A stretch of 64,000 nucleotides of DNA from Streptomyces caelestis (lineage in GTDB: Bacteria; Actinomycetota; Actinomycetes; Streptomycetales; Streptomycetaceae), in assembly GCF_001279005.1 (NCBI RefSeq), contig NZ_LGCN01000210.1, positions 248,001 to 312,000 on the forward strand, read 5' to 3'. Positions 9,105 to 20,254 of this stretch are shown here, in pieces. A model generated the notes under the pieces. It searched no databases, was not told the origin of the DNA, and saw nothing but the letters and a program-made list of their open reading frames with translations. A program made the translations under genes and the position numbers. The first letter of the stretch is position 1. Every line of letters starts with the position of its first letter.

Positions 9105-10120
9105 TACGACTCCGCCAGGATCTGTCCGACGTACCGTGCCACTGCGCGTACCGCTCCCATCGTTCCCGGGTAGTCCATGCGGGTCGGTCCGACCACGCCG
9201 AGCTTGGCAACCGCCTCGCCGCCCGAACCGTAGCCCACCGACACGACGGACGTGGAGTTGAGTCCCTCGTAGGCGTTCTCGTGCCCGATGCGCACGGTCA
9301 TGCCCGAATCCCCCGCCTCACCGAGCAACTTGAGGAGCACGACCTGCTCCTCCAGCGCCTCCAGGACGGGCCGGATCGTGAGGGGGAAGTCATGTCCGAA
9401 GCGGGTGAGATTGGCGGTGCCGCCGATCATCAGCCGCTCCTCGTTCTCCTCGACGAGCGTCTCCAGCAGAGTGGAGAGCACCGTCGAGACCGTACCGCGG
9501 TCCTCGGCCTCGAACGCCTCGGGGAGGTCCTCCACCAGGCCCGGCACGTCGGTGAACCGACGGCCCGCCACCCTGCTGTTCAGGCGGGCCCGCAGGTCCG
9601 CCAGGGAGGACTCGCCGAACGGCGCCGGGCAGTCGACCATGCGCTGCTCCACCCGGCCGGTGTCCGTGATCAGCACCAGCATCAGCCGCGCGGGGGCGAG
9701 GGACAGCAGTTCCACGTGCCGCACGGTGGAGCGGGTCAGCGACGGGTACTGCACGACGGCGACCTGCCGGGTCAGCTGCGCGAGCAGCCGCACGGTCCTG
9801 GCCACCACGTCGTCGAGGTCGACGGCGCCGTCGAGGAAGTTCTGGATGGCCCGCCGCTCGGGCGGGGTCATGGGCTTGACCCCGGCGAGCTTGTCGACGA
9901 ACAGGCGGTAGCCCTTGTCGGTGGGGATGCGCCCGGCGCTGGTGTGCGGCTGGGCGATGAAGCCCTCGTCCTCCAGGGCCGCCATGTCGTTGCGCACGGT
10001 GGCCGGGGAGACGCCGAGGTTGTGCCGCTCGGTGAGCGCCTTGGAGCCGACGGGCTCCTCGGTGCCCACGTAGTCCTGAACGATGGCGCGCAACACCTGG
10101 AGCCTGCGTTCACTGAGCAT
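9104..10120 (-). CDS. hrcA: Heat-inducible transcription repressor HrcA
   Basis: The 338-residue repressor begins [20 protein letters not shown], with an N-terminal winged helix ([18 protein letters not shown]) and a conserved [14 protein letters not shown] linker typical of HrcA. The frame stays open far upstream, but the GGAGG site eight bases before this ATG and the family start settle it. HrcA binds CIRCE operators and represses chaperone genes when GroEL keeps it folded. A perfect CIRCE lies 47 bases upstream of the start, so the operon is self-regulated. dnaJ2 follows with a one-base overlap. Confidence 0.97.
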   Translation of the reverse strand: MLSERRLQVLRAIVQDYVGTEEPVGSKALTERHNLGVSPATVRNDMAALEDEGFIAQPHTSAGRIPTDKGYRLFVDKLAGVKPMTPPERRAIQNFLDGAVDLDDVVARTVRLLAQLTRQVAVVQYPSLTRSTVRHVELLSLAPARLMLVLITDTGRVEQRMVDCPAPFGESSLADLRARLNSRVAGRRFTDVPGLVEDLPEAFEAEDRGTVSTVLSTLLETLVEENEERLMIGGTANLTRFGHDFPLTIRPVLEALEEQVVLLKLLGEAGDSGMTVRIGHENAYEGLNSTSVVSVGYGSGGEAVAKLGVVGPTRMDYPGTMGAVRAVARYVGQILAES

Positions 10121-10166
10121 CGCGCACACCTCCAGAACCCTTCCGCGCGGTACCTTGCCCGTCCGC

Positions 10167-10193
10167 CTGGCACTCTTCGCACGCGAGTGCCAG
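10167..10193. promoter_or_regulatory. CIRCE operator (HrcA binding site)
   Basis: CTGGCACTC and GAGTGCCAG form a perfect 9-bp inverted repeat separated by 9 bases, the exact CIRCE geometry. It differs from the consensus arm TTAGCACTC only at the outer bases, as is common in high-GC actinobacteria. It sits just downstream of the predicted transcription start and before the hrcA start codon, so HrcA bound here should block the promoter. Confidence 0.95.
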
Positions 10194-10205
10194 ACTTCCC
10201 CGCCC

Positions 10206-10236
10206 AGTGTACGGCCGGGGGGTGCACCCCGGGCAA
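10206..10236 (-). promoter_or_regulatory. Probable vegetative promoter of hrcA-dnaJ2
   Basis: On the minus strand TTGCCC and TACACT are separated by 19 bases, a reasonable principal-sigma promoter. The start point would fall about 7 bases further on, next to the CIRCE element. The placement fits an operator-controlled promoter. Confidence 0.6.
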
Positions 10237-10291
10237 GGCCGGTCCCCGCGCCGTCGCGCCGGGCGGCGCCGTCCCCCGATAGCGTCCCGGT

Positions 10292-11020
10292 ATGACCGTG
10301 ACTTGGGAAGAGCCGGGATGGGAGCAAGTGGCCGCCGGGGTGGGGCGGTGCCGGTTGCCGGTGTGGGACTGCACGGCGGGGCTCGTCGTGGGCCCGGACG
10401 GCGTGCTGCTCGTCGACGCGGGTTCCGGTCTGGGCGAGGGCGCACGGTTGCGGACGGAGGCGCAGGCGCTCACCGGTCGCCGTGTGACGCATCTCGCGCT
10501 CACCCACCCCCACTTCGACCACGTCCTCGGGGCGGCGGCGTTCGCGGGCGCGGAGGTGTTCGGCGCGGTGGGCGTGGACACGGTGCTGACGGGCCGCGGG
10601 CGTGAGGAGCTGCGCGCGGACGCGGTGCGCCACGGGCTGGACGCGCGGGTGGCCGAGGAGGCCGTGGACGCACTGGTCCCGCCCCGGCACGCGGTGAGCG
10701 GCGAGCGAACGCTCGACCTGGGCGGCGGCCGACAGGTGCTGCTGGCGAACGTGGGCCCCGGGCACACCGCCCACGACCTCGTGGTACTGGTCCCCGGCGA
10801 CCCGGAGGTGGTGTTCTGCGGCGACCTGGTCGAGGAGTCGGGCGAGCCGCAGGCCGGTCCCGACGCCGTACCGTCCCACTGGCCGGCCGCCCTGGACCGG
10901 CTGCTGGAGCTGGGCGGTGAGGACGCGCGGTACGTCCCCGGCCACGGCGCGGTGGTGGACGCGGCGTTCGTCCGGGCCCAGCGCGACGCCCTGGCGGCCC
11001 GTTTCGGCGTGTCGGACTGA
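10292..11020 (+). CDS. Metallo-beta-lactamase fold hydrolase
   Basis: The 242-residue protein carries THPHFDHV, the HxHxDH zinc motif, plus a later GHTAHDLVV and [10 protein letters not shown] supplying the remaining metal ligands. It belongs to the broad MBL-fold hydrolase family; the substrate cannot be predicted. It is divergent from hrcA. No ribosome site precedes the ATG, but TAGCGT ends six bases before it, so the message is probably leaderless. The downstream DUF3097 gene follows 34 bases later. Confidence 0.85.
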   Translation: MTVTWEEPGWEQVAAGVGRCRLPVWDCTAGLVVGPDGVLLVDAGSGLGEGARLRTEAQALTGRRVTHLALTHPHFDHVLGAAAFAGAEVFGAVGVDTVLTGRGREELRADAVRHGLDARVAEEAVDALVPPRHAVSGERTLDLGGGRQVLLANVGPGHTAHDLVVLVPGDPEVVFCGDLVEESGEPQAGPDAVPSHWPAALDRLLELGGEDARYVPGHGAVVDAAFVRAQRDALAARFGVSD

Positions 11021-11054
11021 TCACGGCGGGCGGGATCCTCGTATCGTCGTCAGA

Positions 11055-11861
11055 ATGCGCCAGTACTCCGCCGATCTGACCCCTCCGTGGAAGAAACCGC
11101 AGCCCGTCCCCGAGGTCGCGGCCGAGCCCGGCCTGGTGGTCGAGGAACCCGGTACCGGCTTCTGCGGCGCGGTGATCCGCTGCGAGGCGGGCACGGTGAC
11201 CCTGGAGGACCGCTTCGGGAAGCACCGGGTGTTCCCGCTGGAGCCGCGGGGCTTCCTGCTGGAGGGCCGTGCGGTGACGCTGGTGCGGCCGTCCGCCGGT
11301 CCGGCGCGTCCCACCCGTACGGCGTCCGGTTCGGTGGCCGTTCCCGGCGCGCGGGCGCGGGTGGCCCGCGCGGGGCGCATCTACGTGGAGGGGCGGCACG
11401 ACGCGGAGCTGGTCGAGAAGGTGTGGGGCGACGACCTGCGCATCGAGGGCGTGGTGGTGGAGTACCTGGAGGGCGTCGACGACCTGCCGTCGATCGTCGA
11501 GTCCTTCGCGCCGGGGCCGGACGCGCGGCTGGGCGTCCTGGTGGACCACCTGGTCCCCGGCTCGAAGGAGTGGCGGATCGCGGAGGCGGTGACGAGCGAG
11601 CACGCGCTGGTGGTGGGCCACCCGTACATCGACGTCTGGGAGGCGGTGAAGCCGGCGTCGGTCGGCATCGAGGCGTGGCCCCGGGTGCCGCGGGGGCAGG
11701 ACTGGAAGACGGGGGTGTGCGCGGCGCTGGGGTGGCGCGTGGCGAACACCGGCGAGGCGTGGCAGCGGATCCTCGGCTCGGTGCGCTCCTACAAGGACCT
11801 GGAGCCCCAGCTCCTGGGCCGCGTGGAGGAACTGATCGACTTCGTGACGGCACCGTCCTGA
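11055..11861 (+). CDS. DUF3097 family protein
   Basis: The 268-residue protein (MRQYSADLTPPWKKPQPVPE) is a full-length member of an actinobacterial family of unknown function. The centre has GRIYVEGRHDAELVEKVWGD and GVLVDHLVPGSKE, resembling a TOPRIM-like acidic pattern (E, then DxD-like), which hints at nucleic acid or nucleotide chemistry; this is a weak inference. There is no ribosome site before the ATG; TATCGT ends seven bases before it, fitting a leaderless message separate from the MBL gene. Confidence 0.85.
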   Translation: MRQYSADLTPPWKKPQPVPEVAAEPGLVVEEPGTGFCGAVIRCEAGTVTLEDRFGKHRVFPLEPRGFLLEGRAVTLVRPSAGPARPTRTASGSVAVPGARARVARAGRIYVEGRHDAELVEKVWGDDLRIEGVVVEYLEGVDDLPSIVESFAPGPDARLGVLVDHLVPGSKEWRIAEAVTSEHALVVGHPYIDVWEAVKPASVGIEAWPRVPRGQDWKTGVCAALGWRVANTGEAWQRILGSVRSYKDLEPQLLGRVEELIDFVTAPS

Positions 11862-11881
11862 GGGGCGTGCTCCGTCGCCCC

Positions 11882-12015
11882 CTGGCCCCCCTTCGGCCCT
11901 TCGGACCTCGTCCTCAAGCGCCGGACGGGCTGATTTACAGCCCGTCCGGCGCTTGAGGACGAGGTCCGGGGCGGAGCCCCGGGTCGGGACGGGAAGGGGC
12001 GGCGGGGGCGAGGAA
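11882..12015. repeat. Dispersed GC-rich terminator-like repeat, copy B
   Basis: This is the most complete copy of the family seen also at 5822-5912 and 50329-50463. It consists of cttcggccct, a 30-bp perfect inverted repeat, a second small hairpin ccggggc-gga-gccccgg, and the tail gggaaggggcggcgggggcg. It sits between two convergent genes and is well placed to stop transcription from both sides. Confidence 0.75.
11903..11967. terminator. Bidirectional terminator with 30-bp perfect stem
   Basis: Arms 11903-11932 and 11938-11967 are perfect reverse complements with a 5-base loop (attta). The element lies between the stop of the DUF3097 gene on the plus strand and the stop of hemW on the minus strand. 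Confidence 0.85.
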
Positions 12016-12018
12016 AGG

Positions 12019-13251
12019 TCAGTCGACCAGGTCCCTGACCACGGCGTCCGCCAGCAGCCTCCCGCGCAGGGTCAGCACCGCGCGCCCCTCCTCGTACGGC
12101 CTCTCCTGGAGGAGCCCGTCCGCGAGCGCCCGGCGCGAAGCCGCCAGTCCGTCCTCCTTCAGCAGGGACAGCGGTACGCCCTCCCGCAGCCGCAGCTCCA
12201 GCAGGATCCGCTCCACCCGCCGGTCCTCGTCCGACAGGACCTCCCGTCCCGCCCCCGGCGACCGCCCCTCCGCCAGCGCCGCCGCGTACGCGCCCGGGTG
12301 CTTGACGTTCCACCAGCGCACCCCGCCCACGTGCGAGTGGGCCCCGGGCCCCGCGCCCCACCAGTCGGCGCCCCGCCAGTACAGCTCGTTGTGCAGGCAG
12401 CGGCCCGCGTCGGAGGTGGCCCAGTTGGACACCTCGTACCAGTCGAAGCCCGCCGCCGACAGCGTCTCCTCGGCGATCAGGTACCGGTCCGCGTGCACGT
12501 CGTCGTCGGTCATCGGCACCTCTCCGCGCCGGATGCGGCGGGCGAGCTGCGTGCCCTCCTCGACGATCAGCGCGTACGCCGAGACGTGGTCGGGACCGGC
12601 GCCGATCGCCGCGTCCAGGGACGCCCGCCAGTCGTCGTCGGACTCCCCCGGCGTGCCGTAGATCAGATCGAGGTTGACGTGTTCGAAGCCCGCCGCGCGG
12701 GCCTCCGCGACGCACGCCTCGGGACGGCCGGGGGTGTGCGTGCGGTCCAGGACCTTCAGCACGTGCCGCCGGGCGCTCTGCATGCCGAAGGAGATCCGGT
12801 TGAAGCCGCCCGCGCGCAGGGCCGCCAGGTAGGCCGGGTCGACCGACTCCGGGTTCGCCTCCGTCGTCACCTCGGCGTCCGGCGCCAGGCCGAACTCCTC
12901 GCGGATCGCCCCCAGCATCCGTACGAGGTCGTCGGCGGCCAGCAGCGTCGGCGTACCGCCGCCGACGAACACCGTGCGGACCTCGCGCGGGTCGTCCCCC
13001 AGCGCCTTCCGCGCCAGGCGGACCTCGTCGGCCAGGGTCTCGGCGTAGTTGTCGCGGGAGGCCAGCACGCCGCCGCTGCCGCGCAGCTCGGTCGCGGTGT
13101 AAGTGTTGAAGTCGCAGTAGCCGCAGCGGGTGGCGCAGTACGGGACGTGCAGGTAGAACCCGAGGGGACGGCCTGCGGCCCCGGCGAGCGCGGACGCGGG
13201 CAGCGCGCCGTCGGCGGGGACGGGCTCGCCGTCGGGGAGTGCGGAAGGCAT
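12019..13251 (-). CDS. hemW: HemW, radical SAM heme chaperone (formerly HemN-like)
   Basis: The protein of about 410 residues has the radical SAM cluster motif in VPYCATRCGYCDFNTYT, where the extra Cys after CxxxCxxC marks HemW/CPO-like proteins, and the SAM-binding FVGGGTPTLL. NRISFGMQSARRHVL and the C-terminal HemN_C helices are present. HemW is thought to transfer heme to respiratory enzymes; true oxygen-independent coproporphyrinogen oxidases have an additional N-terminal part that is absent here. An ATG three codons upstream (13260) is an alternative; the GGAG before 13251 made me choose the shorter form. Earlier annotations often call this gene hemN. Confidence 0.9.
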   Translation of the reverse strand: MPSALPDGEPVPADGALPASALAGAAGRPLGFYLHVPYCATRCGYCDFNTYTATELRGSGGVLASRDNYAETLADEVRLARKALGDDPREVRTVFVGGGTPTLLAADDLVRMLGAIREEFGLAPDAEVTTEANPESVDPAYLAALRAGGFNRISFGMQSARRHVLKVLDRTHTPGRPEACVAEARAAGFEHVNLDLIYGTPGESDDDWRASLDAAIGAGPDHVSAYALIVEEGTQLARRIRRGEVPMTDDDVHADRYLIAEETLSAAGFDWYEVSNWATSDAGRCLHNELYWRGADWWGAGPGAHSHVGGVRWWNVKHPGAYAAALAEGRSPGAGREVLSDEDRRVERILLELRLREGVPLSLLKEDGLAASRRALADGLLQERPYEEGRAVLTLRGRLLADAVVRDLVD

Positions 13252-13278
13252 GTGCTCCATTGTCCCGCACCGGCCGCG

Positions 13279-15324
13279 TCAGTCCGCCTGCAGCACGAGC
13301 AGGGCGAGATCGTCGGCCGGCGGGCGGGCCCCGAACTCGTGCACGAGCTGGGTGATCCGTTCCGCTATCGGCTCCGCGTCCATCCCCGCGCACTCCGACA
13401 GGGCCGTGGCGAGCCCGTCGCCGTCGTCGAACTGGCGGGAGCCGGAGCGCCGCTCGGTGACCCCGTCGGTGACGCAGAGCAGGGTGTCGCCGGAGTGCAT
13501 CTCGAAGGTCTCGCTGGTGTAGGCGGCGTCCTCGACGACCCCGAGCAGGGTCTGCGGCTGGGCGACGGCGCGGACCGAGCCGTCGGGGGCGAGCAGCAGG
13601 GGCAGCGGGTGTCCGGCGGAGGCGAGGGTGCAGTGGACGCCGCCGTCGAAGGGGACGAGTTCGCCGTAGAGGAGGGAGAGGAAACGGGTCTGGGGGCCGT
13701 CGCCGGGGGTGGTCGGGCGGGCGCCGGCGGCCACCAGCGCGCGGGCGGCGGCGTCGGCGGCCTCGGTCGCGTCGTCGAGGAGGAGCTGGTTGAGGCGGTC
13801 CAGGACGTCGGCGACGTGGTAGCCCTCGCGGGCGAGCAGCCGCAGCCAGGGCCGGGCCAGACCGATGACGACGGCGGCCTCGGGGCCCTTGCCCTGGACG
13901 TCGCCGACGGCGAAGCACCAGCGGCCGTGCCCGGCGGGGAAGAGGTCGTAGAAGTCGCCGCTCGGTCCGCCCTTGTCGCAGGGTTCGTAGACGAGGGCGC
14001 TGCGCACGCCGGGGATCTCCGCGACGGCGCCGGGCAGCAGTCCGCGCTGCAGGACGGCGCTGATGGTGGCCTGGCGGGAGTACTGCCGGGCGGCCCCGAT
14101 GGCGAGCGCGACCCGCCGCCCTAGGTCCTCCACGAGGCCGGTGACCTCGTCGGGGAACCGGTCGATCCCGCCCCGTCCGATCACCAGCGTGCCCAGCGGG
14201 CGTCCGCCGGCGACGAGCCGGTAGGCGAGGGCGGCGCCGGGAGCGCCCGGGGTGTCGAGTGCTCCGTCCGGCCACGGGTAGGGGGCGGGGCCGGCCTGGA
14301 GCGGGTCGCACGGGGGCGGTGGGTTCCGCTCCAGGGAACGGCTCAGGTCCTCGATGCGGTTCTCACTCGCGTGCCAGACGCGGGCGAGGCCAAGGCCGCC
14401 GGCCCGGCCGCCCCCGCCCCAGCCGCCGCCGTGGCCGGTGGTCCCGTCCTCCAGCCACACCGCGCACCAGTCGGCCAGCCGCGGCACGATCAGCTGCCCG
14501 GTGAGGGAGGTGACCAGGTCCTCGTCGAGCTGCCCGGCGAGCAGGTCGGAGGCCTCGGCGAGGAAGGACAGGGCGCCGCGCCCCAGCCAGGTGCCGTCCC
14601 GGCCGGGCCGGCGGGCGAGCCAGTCGTCGCCGTACGAGCCGCCGCGGCGGGCGTCACGGGCGGGACCGGGCGCTTCCCGGTGGCCGGGCGGGCGTCGGGG
14701 GGCCGGCGGGTCGAGTGCGTCCAGCGGGTCGGGGGCGGCCTGTTCCGGCCGGGGCGGCTCCGGCGCGAGGATCTCCGCCACCCTCAGGTCGTGCGCCAGC
14801 GCGCGCTCCCCTGCGTACGCCTCGATCCGGTCGCCCGCCGGGCTCCCCCCGGCGGCCAGTCGCGCCCACACCGTCTTCGTGCCCGGACGGTAGGTGATCC
14901 CCCAGGCCTCGGAGAGCGCGGCGACGAGGCGCAGGCCGCGCCCGTACTCCGGGGTCTCGTACGCCGGCGCCTCCGGCTCGTTGCCGCGCGGCGCGCGGGA
15001 GGGGTGCCGGTCGGCGACCTCGACGACGAGCGCGCCGGTCGCCTCCTCCAGCCCGCACGTCAGACGCACCTCGGTGCCGGCGTGCACGACGGCGTTGGTG
15101 ACGAGTTCGCTGGCGATCAGCGTGGCGTCGTCGCCGACCCGGCCGGTGAGGTGTTCGGCGCCGGGCGGCGCGAGCTCCGCCCACTCGGTGAGCGCCTTGC
15201 GCAGCACGGCGCGTGCGGTGCCCGGCGCGAGGGGGCTCCCGGGCAGGGTCGCGTCCACCCACACGCGCTCCCGCGCGCCGGGGGCGCACGAGGCGGTCTC
15301 CCGTTGGGTCGGAATGGCCCTCAT
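13279..15324 (-). CDS. SpoIIE-type PP2C phosphatase with N-terminal histidine-kinase-like ATPase domain
   Basis: The 681-residue regulator joins three parts. Residues about 20-150 are an anti-sigma-factor-like ATPase (LIASELVTNAVVHA as N box, EYGRGLRLVAALSEAWG as G box). A Pro-rich linker precedes a GAF-like region near 225-430. The C-terminal 230 residues are a PP2C/SpoIIE phosphatase with SGDFYDLF, AVGDVQGKGPEAA and CVTDGVTERR, whose Asp residues bind the catalytic metals. Such proteins dephosphorylate anti-anti-sigma factors, and the ATPase part could phosphorylate or bind them, so kinase and phosphatase may act in one chain. GGGGAG precedes the ATG. No sigma partner is encoded nearby. Confidence 0.92.
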   Translation of the reverse strand: MRAIPTQRETASCAPGARERVWVDATLPGSPLAPGTARAVLRKALTEWAELAPPGAEHLTGRVGDDATLIASELVTNAVVHAGTEVRLTCGLEEATGALVVEVADRHPSRAPRGNEPEAPAYETPEYGRGLRLVAALSEAWGITYRPGTKTVWARLAAGGSPAGDRIEAYAGERALAHDLRVAEILAPEPPRPEQAAPDPLDALDPPAPRRPPGHREAPGPARDARRGGSYGDDWLARRPGRDGTWLGRGALSFLAEASDLLAGQLDEDLVTSLTGQLIVPRLADWCAVWLEDGTTGHGGGWGGGGRAGGLGLARVWHASENRIEDLSRSLERNPPPPCDPLQAGPAPYPWPDGALDTPGAPGAALAYRLVAGGRPLGTLVIGRGGIDRFPDEVTGLVEDLGRRVALAIGAARQYSRQATISAVLQRGLLPGAVAEIPGVRSALVYEPCDKGGPSGDFYDLFPAGHGRWCFAVGDVQGKGPEAAVVIGLARPWLRLLAREGYHVADVLDRLNQLLLDDATEAADAAARALVAAGARPTTPGDGPQTRFLSLLYGELVPFDGGVHCTLASAGHPLPLLLAPDGSVRAVAQPQTLLGVVEDAAYTSETFEMHSGDTLLCVTDGVTERRSGSRQFDDGDGLATALSECAGMDAEPIAERITQLVHEFGARPPADDLALLVLQAD

Positions 15325-15500
15325 GGGCAGCTCCCCGGGCAGCTCGTACGAAGAGAACTCGATCGCTGCCGACAGGGTGACAGACCGGACCCGCCCATAA
15401 GCACCGAGTCACCGAAGTAGACCGTCAAGGGTGAAAACAGTGCTGTGCGCGCGTTCAGGAACGAACAGAAAGTCGTTTTGTTCCGGTCATCGTGAAAAGA

Positions 15501-15541
15501 GGGGCGGGTTCCCCGGCCGCACCGGCCCGGGAACCCGCCCC
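15501..15541 (-). terminator. Terminator after the acyl-CoA synthetase gene
   Basis: A perfect 13-bp stem (15501-15513 with 15529-15541) encloses a smaller ggcc/ggcc stem. On the minus strand it is followed by TCTTTTC, a short U-rich run. It begins about 20 bases after the stop codon at 15561. Confidence 0.8.
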
Positions 15542-15560
15542 CGCGGTCACACCGTGGTGG

Positions 15561-17435
<1,875 letters not shown>

Positions 17436-17504
17436 GACATCCTCCGGGGCCCGCGACGGTGCGGCTGGCTCAGTGGGGCTGGGGTTTCCTCGCGCCGTTG
17501 TTTA

Positions 17505-17514
17505 ACTCGCGAGT
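17505..17514. promoter_or_regulatory. Candidate operator palindrome ACTCGCGAGT
   Basis: A perfect 10-bp palindrome with A/T-rich flanks (gttta before, aacta after) lies 70 bases upstream of the acyl-CoA synthetase start in an otherwise GC-rich leader. Placement and form fit a TetR-family binding site. No regulator gene is adjacent, so the binding protein is unknown. Confidence 0.4.
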
Positions 17515-17610
17515 AACTATCGAGCACGGACAGAGTAAAGGGCGACCGGCCACGGCGTAAGGGGTCACGGCCTGCCACTTCACATGGAGAGAGCTACCCC
17601 GTGGACGCGC

Positions 17611-17642
17611 GGGGCCCGCCGTACTCGCGTACGACGGGCCCC
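17611..17642 (-). terminator. Hairpin after lepA
   Basis: A 14-bp stem with one G-T mismatch and a tcgc loop starts about 40 bases beyond the lepA stop codon. There is no U tract, so its efficiency is uncertain. Confidence 0.6.
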
Positions 17643-17682
17643 GTTACGCCCGGTTCGCGGAGTGACCCGCGGTAACCCCCGG

Positions 17683-19551
17683 CTACTTCTTGCCCTTGCC
17701 CGATCCCGCGCTGTCGTCGCTGGAGAGGACGGCGATGAAGGCCTCCTGCGGGACCTCCACGGAACCCACCATCTTCATCCGCTTCTTGCCCTCCTTCTGC
17801 TTCTCCAGCAGCTTCCGCTTGCGGGAGATGTCACCGCCGTAGCACTTGGCGAGGACGTCCTTGCGGATGGCGCGGATGGTCTCGCGGGCGATGACCCTGG
17901 AGCCGATGGCGGCCTGCACCGGCACCTCGAAGGCCTGCCGCGGGATGAGCTCCTTGAGCTTGGCGACCAGCCGTACGCCGTACGCGTACGCCTGGTCCTT
18001 GTGGGTGATCGCGGAGAACGCGTCCACCTTGTCACCGTGCAGCAGGATGTCGACCTTCACCAGGCTGGAGGTCTGCTCGCCGGTGGGCTCGTAGTCGAGG
18101 GAGGCGTAGCCGCGGGTCTTGGACTTCAGCTGGTCGAAGAAGTCGAAGACGATCTCGGCGAGCGGCAGGGTGTAGCGGATCTCCACCCGGTCCTCGGAGA
18201 GGTAGTCCATGCCGAGCAGCACACCGCGCCGGGTCTGGCACAGCTCCATGATCGAGCCGATGAACTCGCTGGGCGCCAGGATGGTGGCGCGCACGACCGG
18301 CTCGTACACCTCGTCGATCTTCCCCTCGGGGAACTCGCTCGGGTTGGTGACGGTGTGCTCGCTGCCGTCCTCCATGACCACGCGGTAGACCACGTTGGGG
18401 GCGGTGGCGATGAGGTCGAGCCCGAACTCGCGCTCGAGACGCTCGCGGATCACGTCGAGGTGCAGCAGGCCCAGGAAGCCGACGCGGAAACCGAAGCCGA
18501 GGGCGGCGGAGGTCTCCGGCTCGTAGACCAGGGCGGCGTCGTTGAGCTGGAGCTTGTCCAGCGCCTCGCGCAGCTCCGGGTAGTCGGAGCCGTCCAGGGG
18601 ATAGAGGCCGGAGAACACCATGGGCTTGGGGTCCTTGTAGCCGCCGAGCGCCTCCTGGGCGCCCTTGTGCTGGCTGGTGACGGTGTCACCGACCTTCGAC
18701 TGGCGGACGTCCTTCACACCGGTGATGAGGTAGCCCACCTCGCCGACGCCGAGGCCGTCGGCGGGCAGCATCTCCGGCGAGTTGGTGCCGATCTCCAGCA
18801 GCTCGTGGGTGGCGCCGGTGGACATCATCCGGATCCGCTCGCGCTTGTTGAGCTGGCCGTCGATGACACGGACGTACGTCACGACACCGCGGTAGGAGTC
18901 GTAGACCGAGTCGAAGATCATCGCGCGGGCGGGGGCGTCCTTGACGCCGACCGGGGCGGGGATCTCGGCGACCACCTTGTCCAGCAGCGCCTCGACGCCG
19001 AGGCCGGTCTTCGCGGACACCTTGAGCACGTCGTCGGGGTCGCAGCCGACCAGGTTCGCCAGCTCCTCGGCGAACTTCTCCGGCTGCGCGGCCGGCAGGT
19101 CGATCTTGTTGAGCACCGGGATGATCGTGAGGTCGTTCTCCATCGCCAGGTAGAGGTTGGCGAGGGTCTGGGCCTCGATGCCCTGGGCGGCGTCGACCAG
19201 CAGGATCGTGCCCTCGCAGGCGGCGAGCGAGCGGGAGACCTCGTACGTGAAGTCGACGTGCCCGGGGGTGTCGATCATGTTGAGGATGTGCGTGCTGTTC
19301 TTGTCGTGGGTCGGGGCCCACGGCAGACGCACCGCCTGGGACTTGATCGTGATGCCGCGCTCGCGCTCGATGTCCATGCGGTCGAGGTACTGAGCGCGCA
19401 TCTGCCGCTGCTCGACCACTCCGGTCAACTGGAGCATCCGGTCGGCGAGCGTGGACTTGCCGTGGTCGATGTGCGCGATGATGCAGAAATTGCGGATCAG
19501 CGCCGGGTCGGTACGGCTCGGCTCGGGCACATGGCTGGGGATCGCGGGCAC
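17683..19551 (-). CDS. lepA: Elongation factor 4 (LepA), ribosomal back-translocase GTPase
   Basis: The 622-residue GTPase shows G1 [15 protein letters not shown]2 RERGITIK, G3 DTPGHVDF, G4 NKID and G5 SAKTG, followed by EF-G-like domains and the LepA-specific C-terminal domain ([15 protein letters not shown] basic tail). It binds ribosomes and assists elongation or assembly under stress. I chose the GTG in [13 protein letters not shown], after an AGGA site, because it matches the conserved length of Streptomyces LepA; the frame is open about 60 codons further upstream. It is divergent from rpsT. Confidence 0.95.
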   Translation of the reverse strand: MPAIPSHVPEPSRTDPALIRNFCIIAHIDHGKSTLADRMLQLTGVVEQRQMRAQYLDRMDIERERGITIKSQAVRLPWAPTHDKNSTHILNMIDTPGHVDFTYEVSRSLAACEGTILLVDAAQGIEAQTLANLYLAMENDLTIIPVLNKIDLPAAQPEKFAEELANLVGCDPDDVLKVSAKTGLGVEALLDKVVAEIPAPVGVKDAPARAMIFDSVYDSYRGVVTYVRVIDGQLNKRERIRMMSTGATHELLEIGTNSPEMLPADGLGVGEVGYLITGVKDVRQSKVGDTVTSQHKGAQEALGGYKDPKPMVFSGLYPLDGSDYPELREALDKLQLNDAALVYEPETSAALGFGFRVGFLGLLHLDVIRERLEREFGLDLIATAPNVVYRVVMEDGSEHTVTNPSEFPEGKIDEVYEPVVRATILAPSEFIGSIMELCQTRRGVLLGMDYLSEDRVEIRYTLPLAEIVFDFFDQLKSKTRGYASLDYEPTGEQTSSLVKVDILLHGDKVDAFSAITHKDQAYAYGVRLVAKLKELIPRQAFEVPVQAAIGSRVIARETIRAIRKDVLAKCYGGDISRKRKLLEKQKEGKKRMKMVGSVEVPQEAFIAVLSSDDSAGSGKGKK

Positions 19552-19662
19552 GCAGGGTCCTGATTCTTGAGGCGTCCGCATACGTCTGCTTGTGCGTCTG
19601 CGGTCTCGGGTCGGATCGATACGTAGCTTCCATCGTCCCACGGGTGGCGACCGGGGACGGGT

Positions 19663-19692
19663 TTGGGCCACCGAATGAGCCGCTGGTAGTGT
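19663..19692 (+). promoter_or_regulatory. Probable promoter of rpsT
   Basis: TTGGGC and TAGTGT are separated by 18 bases. The start would fall about 105 bases before the rpsT GTG, leaving a leader long enough for regulation. The -10 hexamer is the best TANNNT match in the lepA-rpsT spacer in this direction. Confidence 0.6.
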
Positions 19693-19805
19693 GGGGGGCT
19701 GTGTCTCATGCCCTCTCAGCGCGAGGCACACCCCAAGAAATCACCCGGCACCGGAATCGTGCGGCTTCCGTGCGGTCCCGTGCCAGAACCTGTAGAGGCT
19801 CATTC

Positions 19806-20072
19806 GTGGCGAACATCAAGTCCCAGATCAAGCGGAACAAGACCAACGAGAAGGCCCGGCTGCGCAACAAGGCCGTCAAGTCCTCTCTGAAGACCGCGAT
19901 CCGCAAGGCCCGCGAGGCCGCCGCCGCGGGTGACGCCGAGAAGGCCACCGAGTACCAGCGCGCCGCGGCGCGTCAGCTCGACAAGGCCGTCTCCAAGGGC
20001 GTCATCCACAAGAACCAGGCCGCCAACAAGAAGTCGGCGCTGGCTCAGAAGGTCGCGGCCGTCAAGGGCTGA
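19806..20072 (+). CDS. rpsT: 30S ribosomal protein S20
   Basis: The 88-residue, Lys/Ala-rich helical protein ([20 protein letters not shown]) is a standard S20 that binds 16S rRNA in the body of the small subunit. It starts at GTG; AGAGG lies about 10 bases upstream. The frame is open upstream but that part is not conserved. The gene is transcribed alone and followed by two strong hairpins. Confidence 0.97.
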   Translation: MANIKSQIKRNKTNEKARLRNKAVKSSLKTAIRKAREAAAAGDAEKATEYQRAAARQLDKAVSKGVIHKNQAANKKSALAQKVAAVKG

Positions 20073-20142
20073 AACACCCTTTGATCTGACCGTCGGCGGG
20101 AATCCGGGCGGGCCCTCTCTCATCCGCCCCCGGCCGGCACCC

Positions 20143-20246
20143 GAGCCCGTACGCGGCCTGCGTTCGCCACGCGGGTACGGGCTCACACGCGTCAACCGAA
20201 GGCCCCGCCCTCACACCCTTCCCCGGGTGGTGGGCGGGGCCTTCGG
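20143..20246. terminator. Tandem hairpins between rpsT and the SnoaL-like gene
   Basis: The first stem pairs 20143-20152 with 20175-20184. The second is a perfect 15-bp stem, 20196-20210 with 20232-20246, with a 21-base loop. They lie between two convergent genes and should terminate both. Confidence 0.8.
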
Positions 20247-20254
20247 CCTTCCCC

